Assembly: GCA_946482075.1 (NCBI GenBank) | Contig: CAMLQG010000058.1 | Span: 1-21,231 of the forward strand | Direction: 5' to 3' | Length of the DNA stretch: 21,231 bases | Origin: an uncultured Erythrobacteraceae bacterium | GTDB taxonomy: Bacteria > Pseudomonadota > Alphaproteobacteria > Sphingomonadales > Sphingomonadaceae | Shown here: positions 14,336 through 21,231 of the stretch, piece by piece | Position numbering within the stretch: the stretch's first letter is position 1 | Layout of the letters: each line of letters starts with the position of its first letter | Position numbers and translations under genes: made by a program | Notes under the pieces: generated by a model | What the model saw: the letters and a program-made list of their open reading frames with translations, nothing else | What the model was told of the DNA's origin: nothing | Database searches by the model: none

Positions 14336-16399
14336 TTAAAGCGATTTCGTCAGTGTCAGCGTCACCACGGCTCCCTCGGTGAAACGCCGCCGCTGGCTGC
14401 CGATGAAGTCATCCGCGATCGTCGGTTCGTAGAATCGGCGTCGTCCGACGAAGCCGCGTTCCCCCGCAAGCCCCTTGGCCGTCAGCACAGCCTTGAACCC
14501 GCCGATCACAGTCGTTTCGATATAGGCTATCCACACCGGGAAGGACCGCGAACGCAGCCGCTCCCCGACATAGCTCACCGTATAGTCCTCCGACGAGAAA
14601 TAGCGGATGCCCCAGGCCGATTTGAGCCTGAGGACATCATGGCGGAACTCCGCATTGAACGTGATGTCCGAAAGATCGTCGACCCGCCGTGCCTCGCCCG
14701 TGAGCGGATCGGTGACCCGGGAATCGCGGAGCGTCCCATCGAGCTTGAGCTGAGCGCCCTTCAACACCCCATCCAGCGGCAGGGTAGCCTGTGTCGTGAT
14801 CCCCCACTGCCGTCCGTTGCCGATGGAACCGAGCGCCTGATCGCCCGAGGGCAACACGATATAGCCCAGCAGCCCGTCATGCGTCTGATGGAAGAACTCG
14901 GCCGAAACCGCCGCGCCCTTCCCCCAGCGATGATCGGCGCGCAAGTAAAACCGGGTCAGTCTCGCAGGCCGCAATTCGGCATTTCCACCGATGGGCCGCC
15001 CTTCCCCCTGGTCGACCGAGGCAGCGAAATCCCCGAAATCGAGCTGGTCCACCGTGCGCCGGAAACCCACGCGGATTTCGGTCGCTCCGGATGGCGTCCA
15101 GACCAGTGCGGCGGAGGGCTTGAGATAGGTCAGACTCTGGCTGCTGGCCGCGTCGCCCGTCACGCGGATGCGCGATATCTCCAGCGCGATACCGGTCTCC
15201 AGGCTGAATTTCCGGGACAGGCGTGTGACGAGGTTGGCGAAGGCTTCCCCGCGCAATTCGATGACGCGCGCCCTTGACCCGCTCAGGTCGACCGGCTCCG
15301 GCCCTCCGCCCATATCCTGTGCATAGTCAAGCGTGCTCCTCAGTCCGTTCCAAGCCAGTTCCATGCCGATTTCCGGGCGCACCTTGTGCTTGCCTTCGCG
15401 GCTGAACGTAACCCGCCCGACCATCTCTGCCGGCTTCTGGCGGAGCGAGGAAACTTCGCGAAAATCACCTTCGCGGAATTCCTGGTCGATCTTGCTGCGT
15501 TCGATCCTGCCGAGGCCGACCAGCTTCGTGGTCCAGCCCGATCCAAGATTGCGCGTCCAGTCCAGCCCGAGTTCCCCGAAGCGGAACCGTTCCACATAAT
15601 CGAGTTCACGCGTGCCATAGGGCGGAATGTCGACATCGCCCCGAAACAACGTCAGATATTCGGTCTGCTCATAGAGGTTCTTGCCCAGCCGGCCATTGAG
15701 CGTGAGCGTCCCGCCAGCCACCTGGCGCGAGGCGGACAGGGCCAGGCCGAACTCCGGCGAACGGGCGATCGTACGCTCCTTCCAGCTTTCCGCCAGAGCG
15801 CCGCTTGCATCGCGCAGACGATAGAGCGCACGCGAAGGATAGCGCAGTTCTTCGGCGGAAAGCTCGATGCTCGTCTGCCACCCGCCCAGCTTGCGGGCAT
15901 AGCTGACGCGTCCGGTAGGCGAAATCCGCCCATCGGCCGTATGCGAGAACTCCAGCGTGGCGGTGCCCGAACCACCGGCGGCGGCCTTGAGCACCACATT
16001 GGCGACCAGCATCTGGCCCTGCGCTTCGGCCGCGTCGCCGCCGCGCAGCAGCACAATGCGTTCGACCCGCGAGGCGGGGATACGGCGCAGCACTTCGGTC
16101 AGGCCGCCCGTCTTCACGGTGGGCCGCTGTCCGTCGATCAGGACGTTGCCGGCAGCTCCGCCGAAACCGCGAACGAAACTGCCTTCCGCCAGCGTGAAGC
16201 CCGGCGTGCGGTTCAGCATGTCGAGCGCGGTCTGCGGATGGGTGGCGGCAAAGAATTCCGCCGGATAGACGGGTTCCACAGTGCCGGGCACGACTGGTCG
16301 CCGCGCCACCTTCGTTGCCGCCGGATCCTGCGCCGTGGCCTGCCCCGAAACGCAGGAAAGCAGTATGGCGCAGAGGCCGACCGGCCCGGTTCGGATCAT
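14336..16399 (-). CDS. Divergent TonB-receptor-like outer-membrane protein (plug plus barrel)
   Basis: This 687-residue protein has a signal peptide (about residues 1-23, ending ATA before QDPA). A plug-like domain follows, with TALDMLNRTPGFTLAEGSFV then GNVLIDGQRPTVK and VLRRIPASRVERIVLLRGGD. These correspond to plug-domain elements of TonB receptors. The rest is beta-barrel-like alternating strands ending TLTLTKSL, where the last residue is Leu rather than the usual aromatic. No clear TonB box is seen. The start codon overlaps the stop of the DUF4198 gene (ATGA), so the two are coupled. The upstream neighbours point to an iron- or metal-related uptake operon. It may be a partner receptor for whatever DUF4198 binds. 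Confidence 0.85.
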   Translation of the reverse strand: MIRTGPVGLCAILLSCVSGQATAQDPAATKVARRPVVPGTVEPVYPAEFFAATHPQTALDMLNRTPGFTLAEGSFVRGFGGAAGNVLIDGQRPTVKTGGLTEVLRRIPASRVERIVLLRGGDAAEAQGQMLVANVVLKAAAGGSGTATLEFSHTADGRISPTGRVSYARKLGGWQTSIELSAEELRYPSRALYRLRDASGALAESWKERTIARSPEFGLALSASRQVAGGTLTLNGRLGKNLYEQTEYLTLFRGDVDIPPYGTRELDYVERFRFGELGLDWTRNLGSGWTTKLVGLGRIERSKIDQEFREGDFREVSSLRQKPAEMVGRVTFSREGKHKVRPEIGMELAWNGLRSTLDYAQDMGGGPEPVDLSGSRARVIELRGEAFANLVTRLSRKFSLETGIALEISRIRVTGDAASSQSLTYLKPSAALVWTPSGATEIRVGFRRTVDQLDFGDFAASVDQGEGRPIGGNAELRPARLTRFYLRADHRWGKGAAVSAEFFHQTHDGLLGYIVLPSGDQALGSIGNGRQWGITTQATLPLDGVLKGAQLKLDGTLRDSRVTDPLTGEARRVDDLSDITFNAEFRHDVLRLKSAWGIRYFSSEDYTVSYVGERLRSRSFPVWIAYIETTVIGGFKAVLTAKGLAGERGFVGRRRFYEPTIADDFIGSQRRRFTEGAVVTLTLTKSL

Positions 16400-17037
16400 T
16401 GGGTCACGTAAGTGATCGTCGTGACATGGTGGACGCGGGCGACCGGCTCGCCATTGATCATATGCCTGCCGTCTTCCTGCGTGCTGGCCGCCACGATGTA
16501 GCGTCCCTTGCCCTTGTCAGGCACCGCGATCACGCCATTGGCATCGGCCTTGATCGACTTCCGCCACTTGTCGGGCGTGACGATGGTGACATCCGCATCG
16601 GCAAGCGGCTTGCCCAGGAACATCACGGTAAAGCTGTCCGCATCCGGCACGGTCGGCACAAGTTCGAAGTCCAGCTTGCCGATGGTCTCCGACCGGCCTG
16701 CCCTGGCATGGAACTTCGCGCCCTGCCTGATGTCCTCGTCCGTCCAGGGCTTGAACGCGGTATCGTCGAACGCGCGGACATCGCCGGCGCCGGTCGCAGC
16801 CGCTTCGACATGATCCGTGCGATGGGTGAGCGCGGCGGGCCGCTTGCTATCGGCCGTGAAGACCACCGGCTTGAAATGAGCGATGCCGTGTTCGCCCACA
16901 TCCACCGTCTCTTCATGCGGCTCGCCCAGATAGATGCGCGTGGGGCCCGTGGCGTCCTGCTCGATCCAGACCTCGTGCGCCATGGCCGGAGCGGCCGCGC
17001 CCAGCAGCATGGCTGCGCCCATAAGCATTTGCTTCAT
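16396..17037 (-). CDS. DUF4198 domain-containing exported protein
   Basis: This 213-residue protein has a signal peptide MKQMLMGAAMLLGAAAPAMA cleaved before His21, so the mature protein would begin HEVWIEQD. The pattern AHxxWIE followed by PTRIYLGEPHEE fits DUF4198, a periplasmic family found with TonB receptors and nickel/cobalt or iron transport genes. The C-terminal half (PLADADVTIVTPDKWRKSIK, then DANGVIAVPDKGKGRYIV) has the immunoglobulin-like carboxypeptidase-regulatory pattern seen in the family. The ribosome site GGGAGA lies about 6 bases upstream. The gene is 49 bases downstream of the receptor remnant and overlaps the next gene. A metal- or complex-binding periplasmic role is inference. 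Confidence 0.88.
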   Translation of the reverse strand: MKQMLMGAAMLLGAAAPAMAHEVWIEQDATGPTRIYLGEPHEETVDVGEHGIAHFKPVVFTADSKRPAALTHRTDHVEAAATGAGDVRAFDDTAFKPWTDEDIRQGAKFHARAGRSETIGKLDFELVPTVPDADSFTVMFLGKPLADADVTIVTPDKWRKSIKADANGVIAVPDKGKGRYIVAASTQEDGRHMINGEPVARVHHVTTITYVTQ

Positions 17038-17086
17038 TGCATATCTCCCACAGGTGATGGACCTGCGTCGGGACTCCGGCGCATGG

Positions 17087-17242
17087 TCAGAAGGAACGGC
17101 TAAGCGTCAAGCGCCAGTTGCGCGGCTGTCCCGGGGTGGCGCGCGTGATGCAGCAGGCATCCGGGTAGTACCATTTGTCGAACACATTGTTGAGGTTGAG
17201 CTGGATTTCCCCGCCACCGCACAGAATATTGGTTCTCATCAT
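17087..17242 (-). pseudogene. Internally deleted TonB-dependent siderophore-type receptor gene (51 codons left)
   Basis: Reading from ATG ATG at 17242, the frame gives MMRTNILCGGGEIQLNLNNV and then FDKWYYPDACCITRATPGQP, ending RNWRLTLSRSF and a stop. The second part is the C-terminal barrel end of FhuE/FoxA/FpvA-type receptors (NLNN-FDK-YY ... PRN--L--S--F). The first ten residues look like the start of a signal peptide. The simplest reading is an in-frame internal deletion of a full-length gene (normally around 700 residues), with fusion at the GCGGTGGCGG stretch. A ribosome site (CAGGGA), a leader hairpin and a Fur-box-like sequence are kept upstream. The remnant is followed at 49 bases by DUF4198, so the promoter may still drive the downstream genes. 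Confidence 0.75.
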
Positions 17243-17469
17243 TCCCTGGCACTCTTCAGAGTGCAGGCTCTAATGATTTTGCTACTGAATATCAATAGCG
17301 TAAAACTGCATATTGTCAGCGATCGATCGCCTTGCAGATGTTTTTCATCGATTCGATGCTTGGCGGGATGATCACACTAGAACGCGAATGGGCGCCCCAT
17401 CGCTACGTCGTCCCAACACGCATGCAAATCCTGTTGGCCTGACCGCTGTAGCGAGCAGGGTTGCTACGC
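17243..17469. promoter_or_regulatory. Promoter/leader region of the receptor-DUF4198 operon
   Basis: The region is clearly AT-richer than its surroundings between 17265 and 17345. It holds a perfect hairpin GCACTC-TTCA-GAGTGC (17249-17264) just before the ribosome site of the remnant, the Fur-like site at 17281-17299, and a CGATCGATCG palindrome (17320-17329). Positions 17350-17469 show nothing convincing beyond a weak GTAGC/GCTAC inverted repeat at the end of the AraC gene. Confidence 0.45.
17281..17299. promoter_or_regulatory. Fur-box-like 19-bp palindrome
   Basis: GCTACTGAATATCAATAGC matches the classical Fur box GATAATGATAATCATTATC at 13 of 19 positions by hand count. It is an imperfect palindrome with arms GCTACTGA and TCAATAGC. 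It lies about 40 bases upstream of the ATG of the deleted siderophore-type receptor, which is the right place for an iron-repressed promoter. Alphaproteobacterial Fur/Irr sites differ from the enterobacterial consensus, so this is provisional. Confidence 0.4.
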
Positions 17470-18438
17470 TCACGCGCGCTCCAGCGCCCTCGCCCGAAAC
17501 TCGCGGGGCGAGCAATTGTAGGTCTGTTTGAACTTGCGGCTGAAATGCGACGCGCATTTGAACCCGCTCATGAAAGCGATCTGTCCGATGGAAAGGCCCT
17601 GCGCTTCTGCCGATTCCAGCCACGCCTGGGCTTTGGGAAGCCGCGTATGCCACAGCATGTCCGAGAAGGTCGTGTCGCGCGATTTCAGCAGATAGCTCAG
17701 ATAGCGGGGCGTGATCCCGCAATTCCCGGCGACCATCTCCAGCGTGATCTCGGGATCGCTGGCATGCATCGTGATGAAGGTCTCGATCTCCGCCATCCGC
17801 TTTTCGGAAATCTTGCGCCGCTGCGGCATCTCGACCCGGCTTTCGCGCAGATGATCGGCGATCGCATCGAGCAGCGCCATGCCGAGCGCATTCGTGGTTA
17901 CAGGCTGGAGGCCGTCGCCATGGCGGGAAATCAGGTCGAGCAGTTCCTTCGCCACCTGGCCATGCGGGCCTTCGAGATGGAACGGATCGGTGAACAGCTC
18001 CGCCTCGCTGAGATGCTGGAAGAAGATGTCGGGCGGCACGATCACCTGAAAGGCTTCGTAGCATCCGTCCGAACCCGGCGTGTGAACCGCCTTGAAGGGG
18101 GAATCGGAATCGACGATGCCGGCCTGGTTCTTGCCGATCTCGCAGGCGCCCTGCGTACGATGGATCGTGACACCGCCCGAGCGCACGATCCAGATCACCT
18201 TGAAGCCGGCCTTGTTCGTGCGGATGTGGCGCGAATTGCGCCGGTAGGACAAATGCGACCGGCTCAGGATGTGAATGATCGAAACCGGCTTGCCCAGCAC
18301 CCGTTCGAGCTGGATGTCGAACTCGTCGCCATCTTCGACAAGCACCTCGCCATCGTAGAATGTGCTCTGGGTGATCTTGGAATAGCGTTCGAAGCCCTCC
18401 TCCGACGGGAAGGCCTTGCTTGAAAAGATTTCTTCCAA
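17470..18438 (-). CDS. AraC-family transcriptional regulator
   Basis: The C-terminal 100 residues form an AraC/XylS double helix-turn-helix. The first part contains ITLEMVAGNCGITPRYLSYL, and the second reads SIGQIAFMSGFKCASHFSRK with FKQTYNCSPREFRARAL, the family signature. The N-terminal domain (about 200 residues, with VSIIHILSRSH and NKAGFKVIWIVRSGGVTIHR) resembles the AraC-binding-like cupin domain. There is no ATG at the 5' end. A TTG at 18438 with GAGGGAGACGGAG upstream gives 322 residues, the family's usual length, and is preferred. The frame remains open to a TTG at 18549. The gene is divergent from the large TonB receptor at 18719, its probable target. Confidence 0.9.
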   Translation of the reverse strand: MEEIFSSKAFPSEEGFERYSKITQSTFYDGEVLVEDGDEFDIQLERVLGKPVSIIHILSRSHLSYRRNSRHIRTNKAGFKVIWIVRSGGVTIHRTQGACEIGKNQAGIVDSDSPFKAVHTPGSDGCYEAFQVIVPPDIFFQHLSEAELFTDPFHLEGPHGQVAKELLDLISRHGDGLQPVTTNALGMALLDAIADHLRESRVEMPQRRKISEKRMAEIETFITMHASDPEITLEMVAGNCGITPRYLSYLLKSRDTTFSDMLWHTRLPKAQAWLESAEAQGLSIGQIAFMSGFKCASHFSRKFKQTYNCSPREFRARALERA

Positions 18439-18718
18439 AACTCCGTCTCCCTCGCCGCGATATTCTGGCGGGTCTGCGTCATCTCCGAACGGCGCTCCGC
18501 TCGATCGGACAAAGGTTCCTTCGCCTCCGCGAACAACCTTATGCAGCAAGATCGTTGCCGTGTTTGATCCTCATAGGAAATGGTATCGTGCCCTGCACGA
18601 ACTTTCTGGCCCTCGTTCTTGTGGCATCTACGGCGATCAACCTAACCGGCGCCATCGGGACCGCACCGAGCATTCGAAAATCGTAAGCAAAACGCGGTCC
18701 CCTCCGGGAGGACTTCAC
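18439..18718. promoter_or_regulatory. Divergent promoter region of the AraC gene and the TonB receptor
   Basis: The 280-base region has two inverted repeats. One is TCGTGC-CCT-GCACGA (18586-18600). The other is GGGACCGC (18657-18664), pairing with GCGGTCCC (18694-18701), which ends 4 bases before the receptor's ribosome site GGGAGGA (18706-18712). The first could be an AraC-type operator. The second could be a leader hairpin of the receptor mRNA. No convincing -35/-10 pair was found. Confidence 0.35.
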
Positions 18719-21094
18719 ATGAATTTCCGTAAACACCTTCGCGTCCTGCCGCTCGTCGCGATCGCGATGGCCGGCACGCCCGCCTTGGCCCAGGAAACCG
18801 ATGCGGCCGCAACGCCCGAAGCCGGCGCGCCGGAAGGCGGCCTCGGCGAAATCATCGTCACCGCGCGCCGCCGCGAAGAGAGCCTTTCGAAGGTTCCGGC
18901 CTCGATCGTCGCGTTGAGCGCGGAATCGCTGCGCGCACAGAATGTCGTCAGCGAAATCGATCTCCAGCGTACCGCGCCGGGCCTGACGGTGAAGGAAGGG
19001 CTGAGCAGCAACCAGCTCAACTTCGCCATCCGCGGCCAGTCGGTCGATCCCTTCACCACCTCGCCGTCCGCGGTGCTGGCCTATATCAACGAAGTGCAGG
19101 TGTCCGGGGTCGGCGCCAGCGCCTTCTTCGATCTCCAGTCGGTGCAGGTCCTCAAGGGCCCGCAGGGCACGCTGTTCGGCAAGAACACCACCGGCGGCGC
19201 CGTGCTGTTCGAAACCCGCAAGCCGGGCGACAGCTTCGGCGGCTACGTGCAGGGCAGGATCGGCAATTTCGACAGCCGCGAGATCGAAGGCGCGCTCGAC
19301 ATCCCGCTCGCGCCCGACACGGCCGCGCTGCGCATCGGCGGCCAGTATCGCGAGCGCGACGGCTACATCAAGAACCTGCTGCGCGACGAGACGATCGGCG
19401 ACAATGAAAGCTTCGTCCTGCGCGGCACGCTGGAACTGACGCCGGGCGATCGCATCAAGAACACGCTGATGGTCCAGTATGGCGAGACGAAGGGGACCGC
19501 TTCAGGCATCCTCTATAGCGTGAATCCCTGCGGCGGCCTGAACATCGTCAGCGCGGCGGCCTGCGCCTACAGCCCGGCCAATCCCGGCTTCACCGGCGAA
19601 GTCGCGGCCAACCCGGTCTATGGCAATGGCAGCTTCAGCTATAAGGGCCAGACCTTCAATTACGGCGCGGGCCTGGAATCCTACGCGCAGTTCCAGAAGG
19701 ACGTGCTCGGCCCCTACAAGGTGCTTCAGAACAGTCCGTCCAACTACAAGACGGACTCGCTGGTCATCACCAATGCGACGACCGTGGATCTGAGCGACCA
19801 GCTCGTGCTGAAGAACATCTTCGGCTACACCAAGAGCAAGAACCGCTACTTCCTCGACGTCGATGGCAGCCCCTATGCGATCTTCGAATATTACGAGGCC
19901 AGCGGTCCGTCGGCCTATCGCAACGGGCGCGAGCAGATCTCGGAAGAACTCCAGCTCCAGGGCGATTTCGACCGGTTCGATTTCGTGGCCGGCCTCCAAT
20001 ATGCGCAGGACACGATCACCGACTTCATTCCGCAGTCGGCATTCAACTTCCCCGCGGTCGCGCCGCGGGCCTTCTTCCCCCTGGACGGCAAGGTGAAGGA
20101 CAAGACGTGGGGCGTCTTCGGCCAGGCGAGCTACGAGATCACCGACAAGCTGAAAGTGACCGGCGGCTTCCGCTACACCTGGGTCAAGACCACGGTGAGC
20201 TCGGGCGATCGCTCCTATTTCTATGATTTCGGCTATGACGGCACGCCGCTGCGCAACAAGGCGGACCGGCCGAGCTGGCTGGTCGGCCTGGACTACCAGG
20301 CGACGTCCAGCCTGCTGCTCTATGCCGTGCATCGCGGCAGCTGGCGCACCGGCGGGTTCAACGGCTTCAGCTTCCCCAACACGGCATCGTTCGAAGTGGG
20401 CGGCACCTATTTCCGCCCGGAAAAGACCAAGGACATCGAGGCCGGCCTCAAGTTCAACGGCTATCTCGGCTCCATGCCGGCACGCTTGAACATCGCGGGC
20501 TACTACGCGGTGACCAAGGACGTGCAGCGCGAATTGGCGATCGACTTCACCGGTACCGGCGCGCCGGGCGCCTACACCGTGAACATCCCGGAATCGAAGG
20601 TGAAGGGAATCGAACTCGAAGCCGAGATCCAGCCGGCCGAATGGCTGCGCATCGGCGGCCAGCTGGCCTATACGGATGCCAAGTTCTCCAAGCCGGACCT
20701 GTTCGTGAACAACATCCTGTTCACCGCCGGCCCCTACCCTGATACGCCGGAACTGGCCGGCTCGGTCTTCGCCCAGATCTTCGCGCCGATCCCGGAAGAG
20801 GCGGGCAAGCTCTCGCTGCGCGGCGATTTCTACGCCCAGAGCAAGACCTTCTTCTCCTCGTTCAACAACAGCGTGAACCCGGGCACGCAGCTCAAATCCT
20901 ATGAACTGCTGAACGCCCGGATCGACTGGTCGAACATCTACGGTTCCGGCTTCTCGGTCGCCGTCTTCGGCAATAACCTGACGAAGGAAGTGTACTATAC
21001 CGGCGGCCTTGCGAACGGCCAGCTGCTCGGCGTGAACAATGCCCAGGTGGGCATGCCGCGGACCTACGGTGTCGAGCTTCGCTTCGAGTTCTGA
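18719..21094 (+). CDS. TonB-dependent outer-membrane receptor
   Basis: From the ATG at 18719 (ribosome site GGGAGGA 6 bases upstream) the protein has 791 residues. A signal peptide ends PALAQ at residue 25. The TonB-box region GEIIVTARRREESLSKVPAS is typical of sphingomonad receptors. The plug contains VQVLKGPQGTLFGKNTTGGA. The barrel ends in MPRTYGVELRFEF, with the terminal Phe that outer-membrane insertion requires. The frame is open upstream to 18416, but that extension lacks a signal peptide and overlaps the AraC 5' region. It is probably an inducible importer of an organic compound under the divergent AraC regulator. The start of another gene follows at 21177. Confidence 0.96.
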   Translation: MNFRKHLRVLPLVAIAMAGTPALAQETDAAATPEAGAPEGGLGEIIVTARRREESLSKVPASIVALSAESLRAQNVVSEIDLQRTAPGLTVKEGLSSNQLNFAIRGQSVDPFTTSPSAVLAYINEVQVSGVGASAFFDLQSVQVLKGPQGTLFGKNTTGGAVLFETRKPGDSFGGYVQGRIGNFDSREIEGALDIPLAPDTAALRIGGQYRERDGYIKNLLRDETIGDNESFVLRGTLELTPGDRIKNTLMVQYGETKGTASGILYSVNPCGGLNIVSAAACAYSPANPGFTGEVAANPVYGNGSFSYKGQTFNYGAGLESYAQFQKDVLGPYKVLQNSPSNYKTDSLVITNATTVDLSDQLVLKNIFGYTKSKNRYFLDVDGSPYAIFEYYEASGPSAYRNGREQISEELQLQGDFDRFDFVAGLQYAQDTITDFIPQSAFNFPAVAPRAFFPLDGKVKDKTWGVFGQASYEITDKLKVTGGFRYTWVKTTVSSGDRSYFYDFGYDGTPLRNKADRPSWLVGLDYQATSSLLLYAVHRGSWRTGGFNGFSFPNTASFEVGGTYFRPEKTKDIEAGLKFNGYLGSMPARLNIAGYYAVTKDVQRELAIDFTGTGAPGAYTVNIPESKVKGIELEAEIQPAEWLRIGGQLAYTDAKFSKPDLFVNNILFTAGPYPDTPELAGSVFAQIFAPIPEEAGKLSLRGDFYAQSKTFFSSFNNSVNPGTQLKSYELLNARIDWSNIYGSGFSVAVFGNNLTKEVYYTGGLANGQLLGVNNAQVGMPRTYGVELRFEF

Positions 21095-21105
21095 CCCTTC
21101 CCCCC

Positions 21106-21138
21106 CGGCACTGCCCCGTCAATGACGAGGCAGTGCCG
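21106..21138. terminator. Strong hairpin after the TonB receptor gene
   Basis: CGGCACTGCC (21106-21115) pairs perfectly with GGCAGTGCCG (21129-21138). Inside is a further CGTC-AAT-GACG stem, with one C/A mismatch between the two stems. No T tract follows on either strand, so it may be a 3'-end-stabilising or partial terminator hairpin rather than a classical intrinsic terminator. It lies only about 40 bases before the next gene. Confidence 0.5.
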
Positions 21139-21151
21139 ATCGGGCCGATCG
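21137..21151. repeat. 15-bp perfect palindrome CGATCGG-G-CCGATCG
   Basis: It overlaps the last two bases of the preceding hairpin and lies 25 bases before the ATG at 21177. It may be an operator for the next gene or an alternative pairing partner of the hairpin. Confidence 0.35.
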
Positions 21152-21176
21152 ATTATATGACAACTGGAGATATTGG

Positions 21177-21231
21177 ATGTCCGACACGCCTTATGCCTTG
21201 ACGCCGTATGACGAGTATCCGGTGCATGCGA
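21177..21231 (+). CDS. Unidentified protein, first 18 codons (runs off the window)
   Basis: The ATG at 21177 has GGAG 7 bases upstream and begins MSDTPYALTPYDEYPVHA. There is no signal peptide. The fragment is too short for a family call. It follows the TonB receptor by 82 bases on the same strand and may be co-transcribed with it, depending on how far the intervening hairpin stops transcription. Confidence 0.55.
   Translation, partial: MSDTPYALTPYDEYPVHA

Noticed and set aside
15386..16411. Plus-strand open frame opposite the receptor-like barrel gene
   Set aside because: Shadow frame. The real gene has a signal peptide, plug motifs and coupling to DUF4198.
17311..17318. TATTGTCA resembling half of the GntR operator
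   Set aside because: Only one half-site matches (the rest is GCG instead of ATA), and the location is unrelated to the catabolic genes.
17368..17442. 24-codon plus-strand frame MITLEREWAPHRYVVPTRMQ...
   Set aside because: It is short, has only a weak GGCGGG upstream, and has no supporting context. It could be chance in a non-coding stretch.
1..21231. CRISPR arrays, transposases, insertion-sequence ends, integrases, tRNA and rRNA genes
   Set aside because: No regularly spaced repeats, no mobile-element proteins and no cloverleaf-like or rRNA-like stretch were seen on reading both strands. A dedicated search could still find a weak relic.

Overview
The window is GC-rich alphaproteobacterial chromosome. 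It most resembles a sphingomonad (Novosphingobium, Sphingobium or Sphingopyxis type). The reasons are the density of TonB-dependent outer-membrane receptors (two intact, one divergent, one deleted), the catabolic gene types, and GC-rich codon use with purine-rich ribosome sites such as GGGGAGAG and GAGGAGAGG. The genus call is inference.

Positions 1-10814 look like an accessory catabolic island for an organic acid or a hydrophobic compound. On the minus strand at the left edge are the 5' end of a probable acyl-CoA dehydrogenase and a MaoC-type hydratase. Divergent from them are a class I cytochrome P450 and a split-barrel flavin-type protein. A SnoaL/NTF2-like protein follows on the minus strand, divergent from a 14-TM-type MFS exporter. 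Then come a TonB-dependent receptor (minus), a divergent GntR/FCD regulator (plus), and a minus-strand pair made of a saccharopine-dehydrogenase-like reductase and an AMP-forming acyl-CoA ligase. The parts suggest outer-membrane uptake, P450 oxidation, CoA activation, dehydrogenation and hydration, and efflux. The substrate cannot be read from the sequence. Two repeated operator types tie the island together. A near-perfect 16-bp palindrome lies in the MaoC/P450 and the SnoaL/MFS divergent promoters. A different element, identical over 18 bp, lies upstream of the GntR gene and on the predicted promoter of the ligase gene.

Positions 10972-13766 hold two overlapping FAD-dependent oxidoreductase genes, a COG2509-type and a BaiN/HI0933-type protein, that look like core genome. 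They are followed by a compact intergenic segment with a strong intrinsic terminator, a second hairpin and a CCTCTCCC stretch, which is a candidate small RNA. A small conserved-looking protein of unknown function follows on the minus strand, with a 17-bp palindrome against its start codon.

Positions 14336-17300 hold a minus-strand outer-membrane operon: a divergent TonB-receptor-like barrel, a secreted DUF4198 protein and, at the promoter-proximal end, a 51-codon remnant that joins the start of a gene to the C-terminus of a siderophore-type TonB receptor. A Fur-box-like site lies upstream of the remnant. Positions 17470-21231 hold an AraC-family regulator divergent from a large TonB-dependent receptor, then the first codons of an unidentified gene. 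No tRNA, rRNA, CRISPR array, transposase or insertion sequence was seen.
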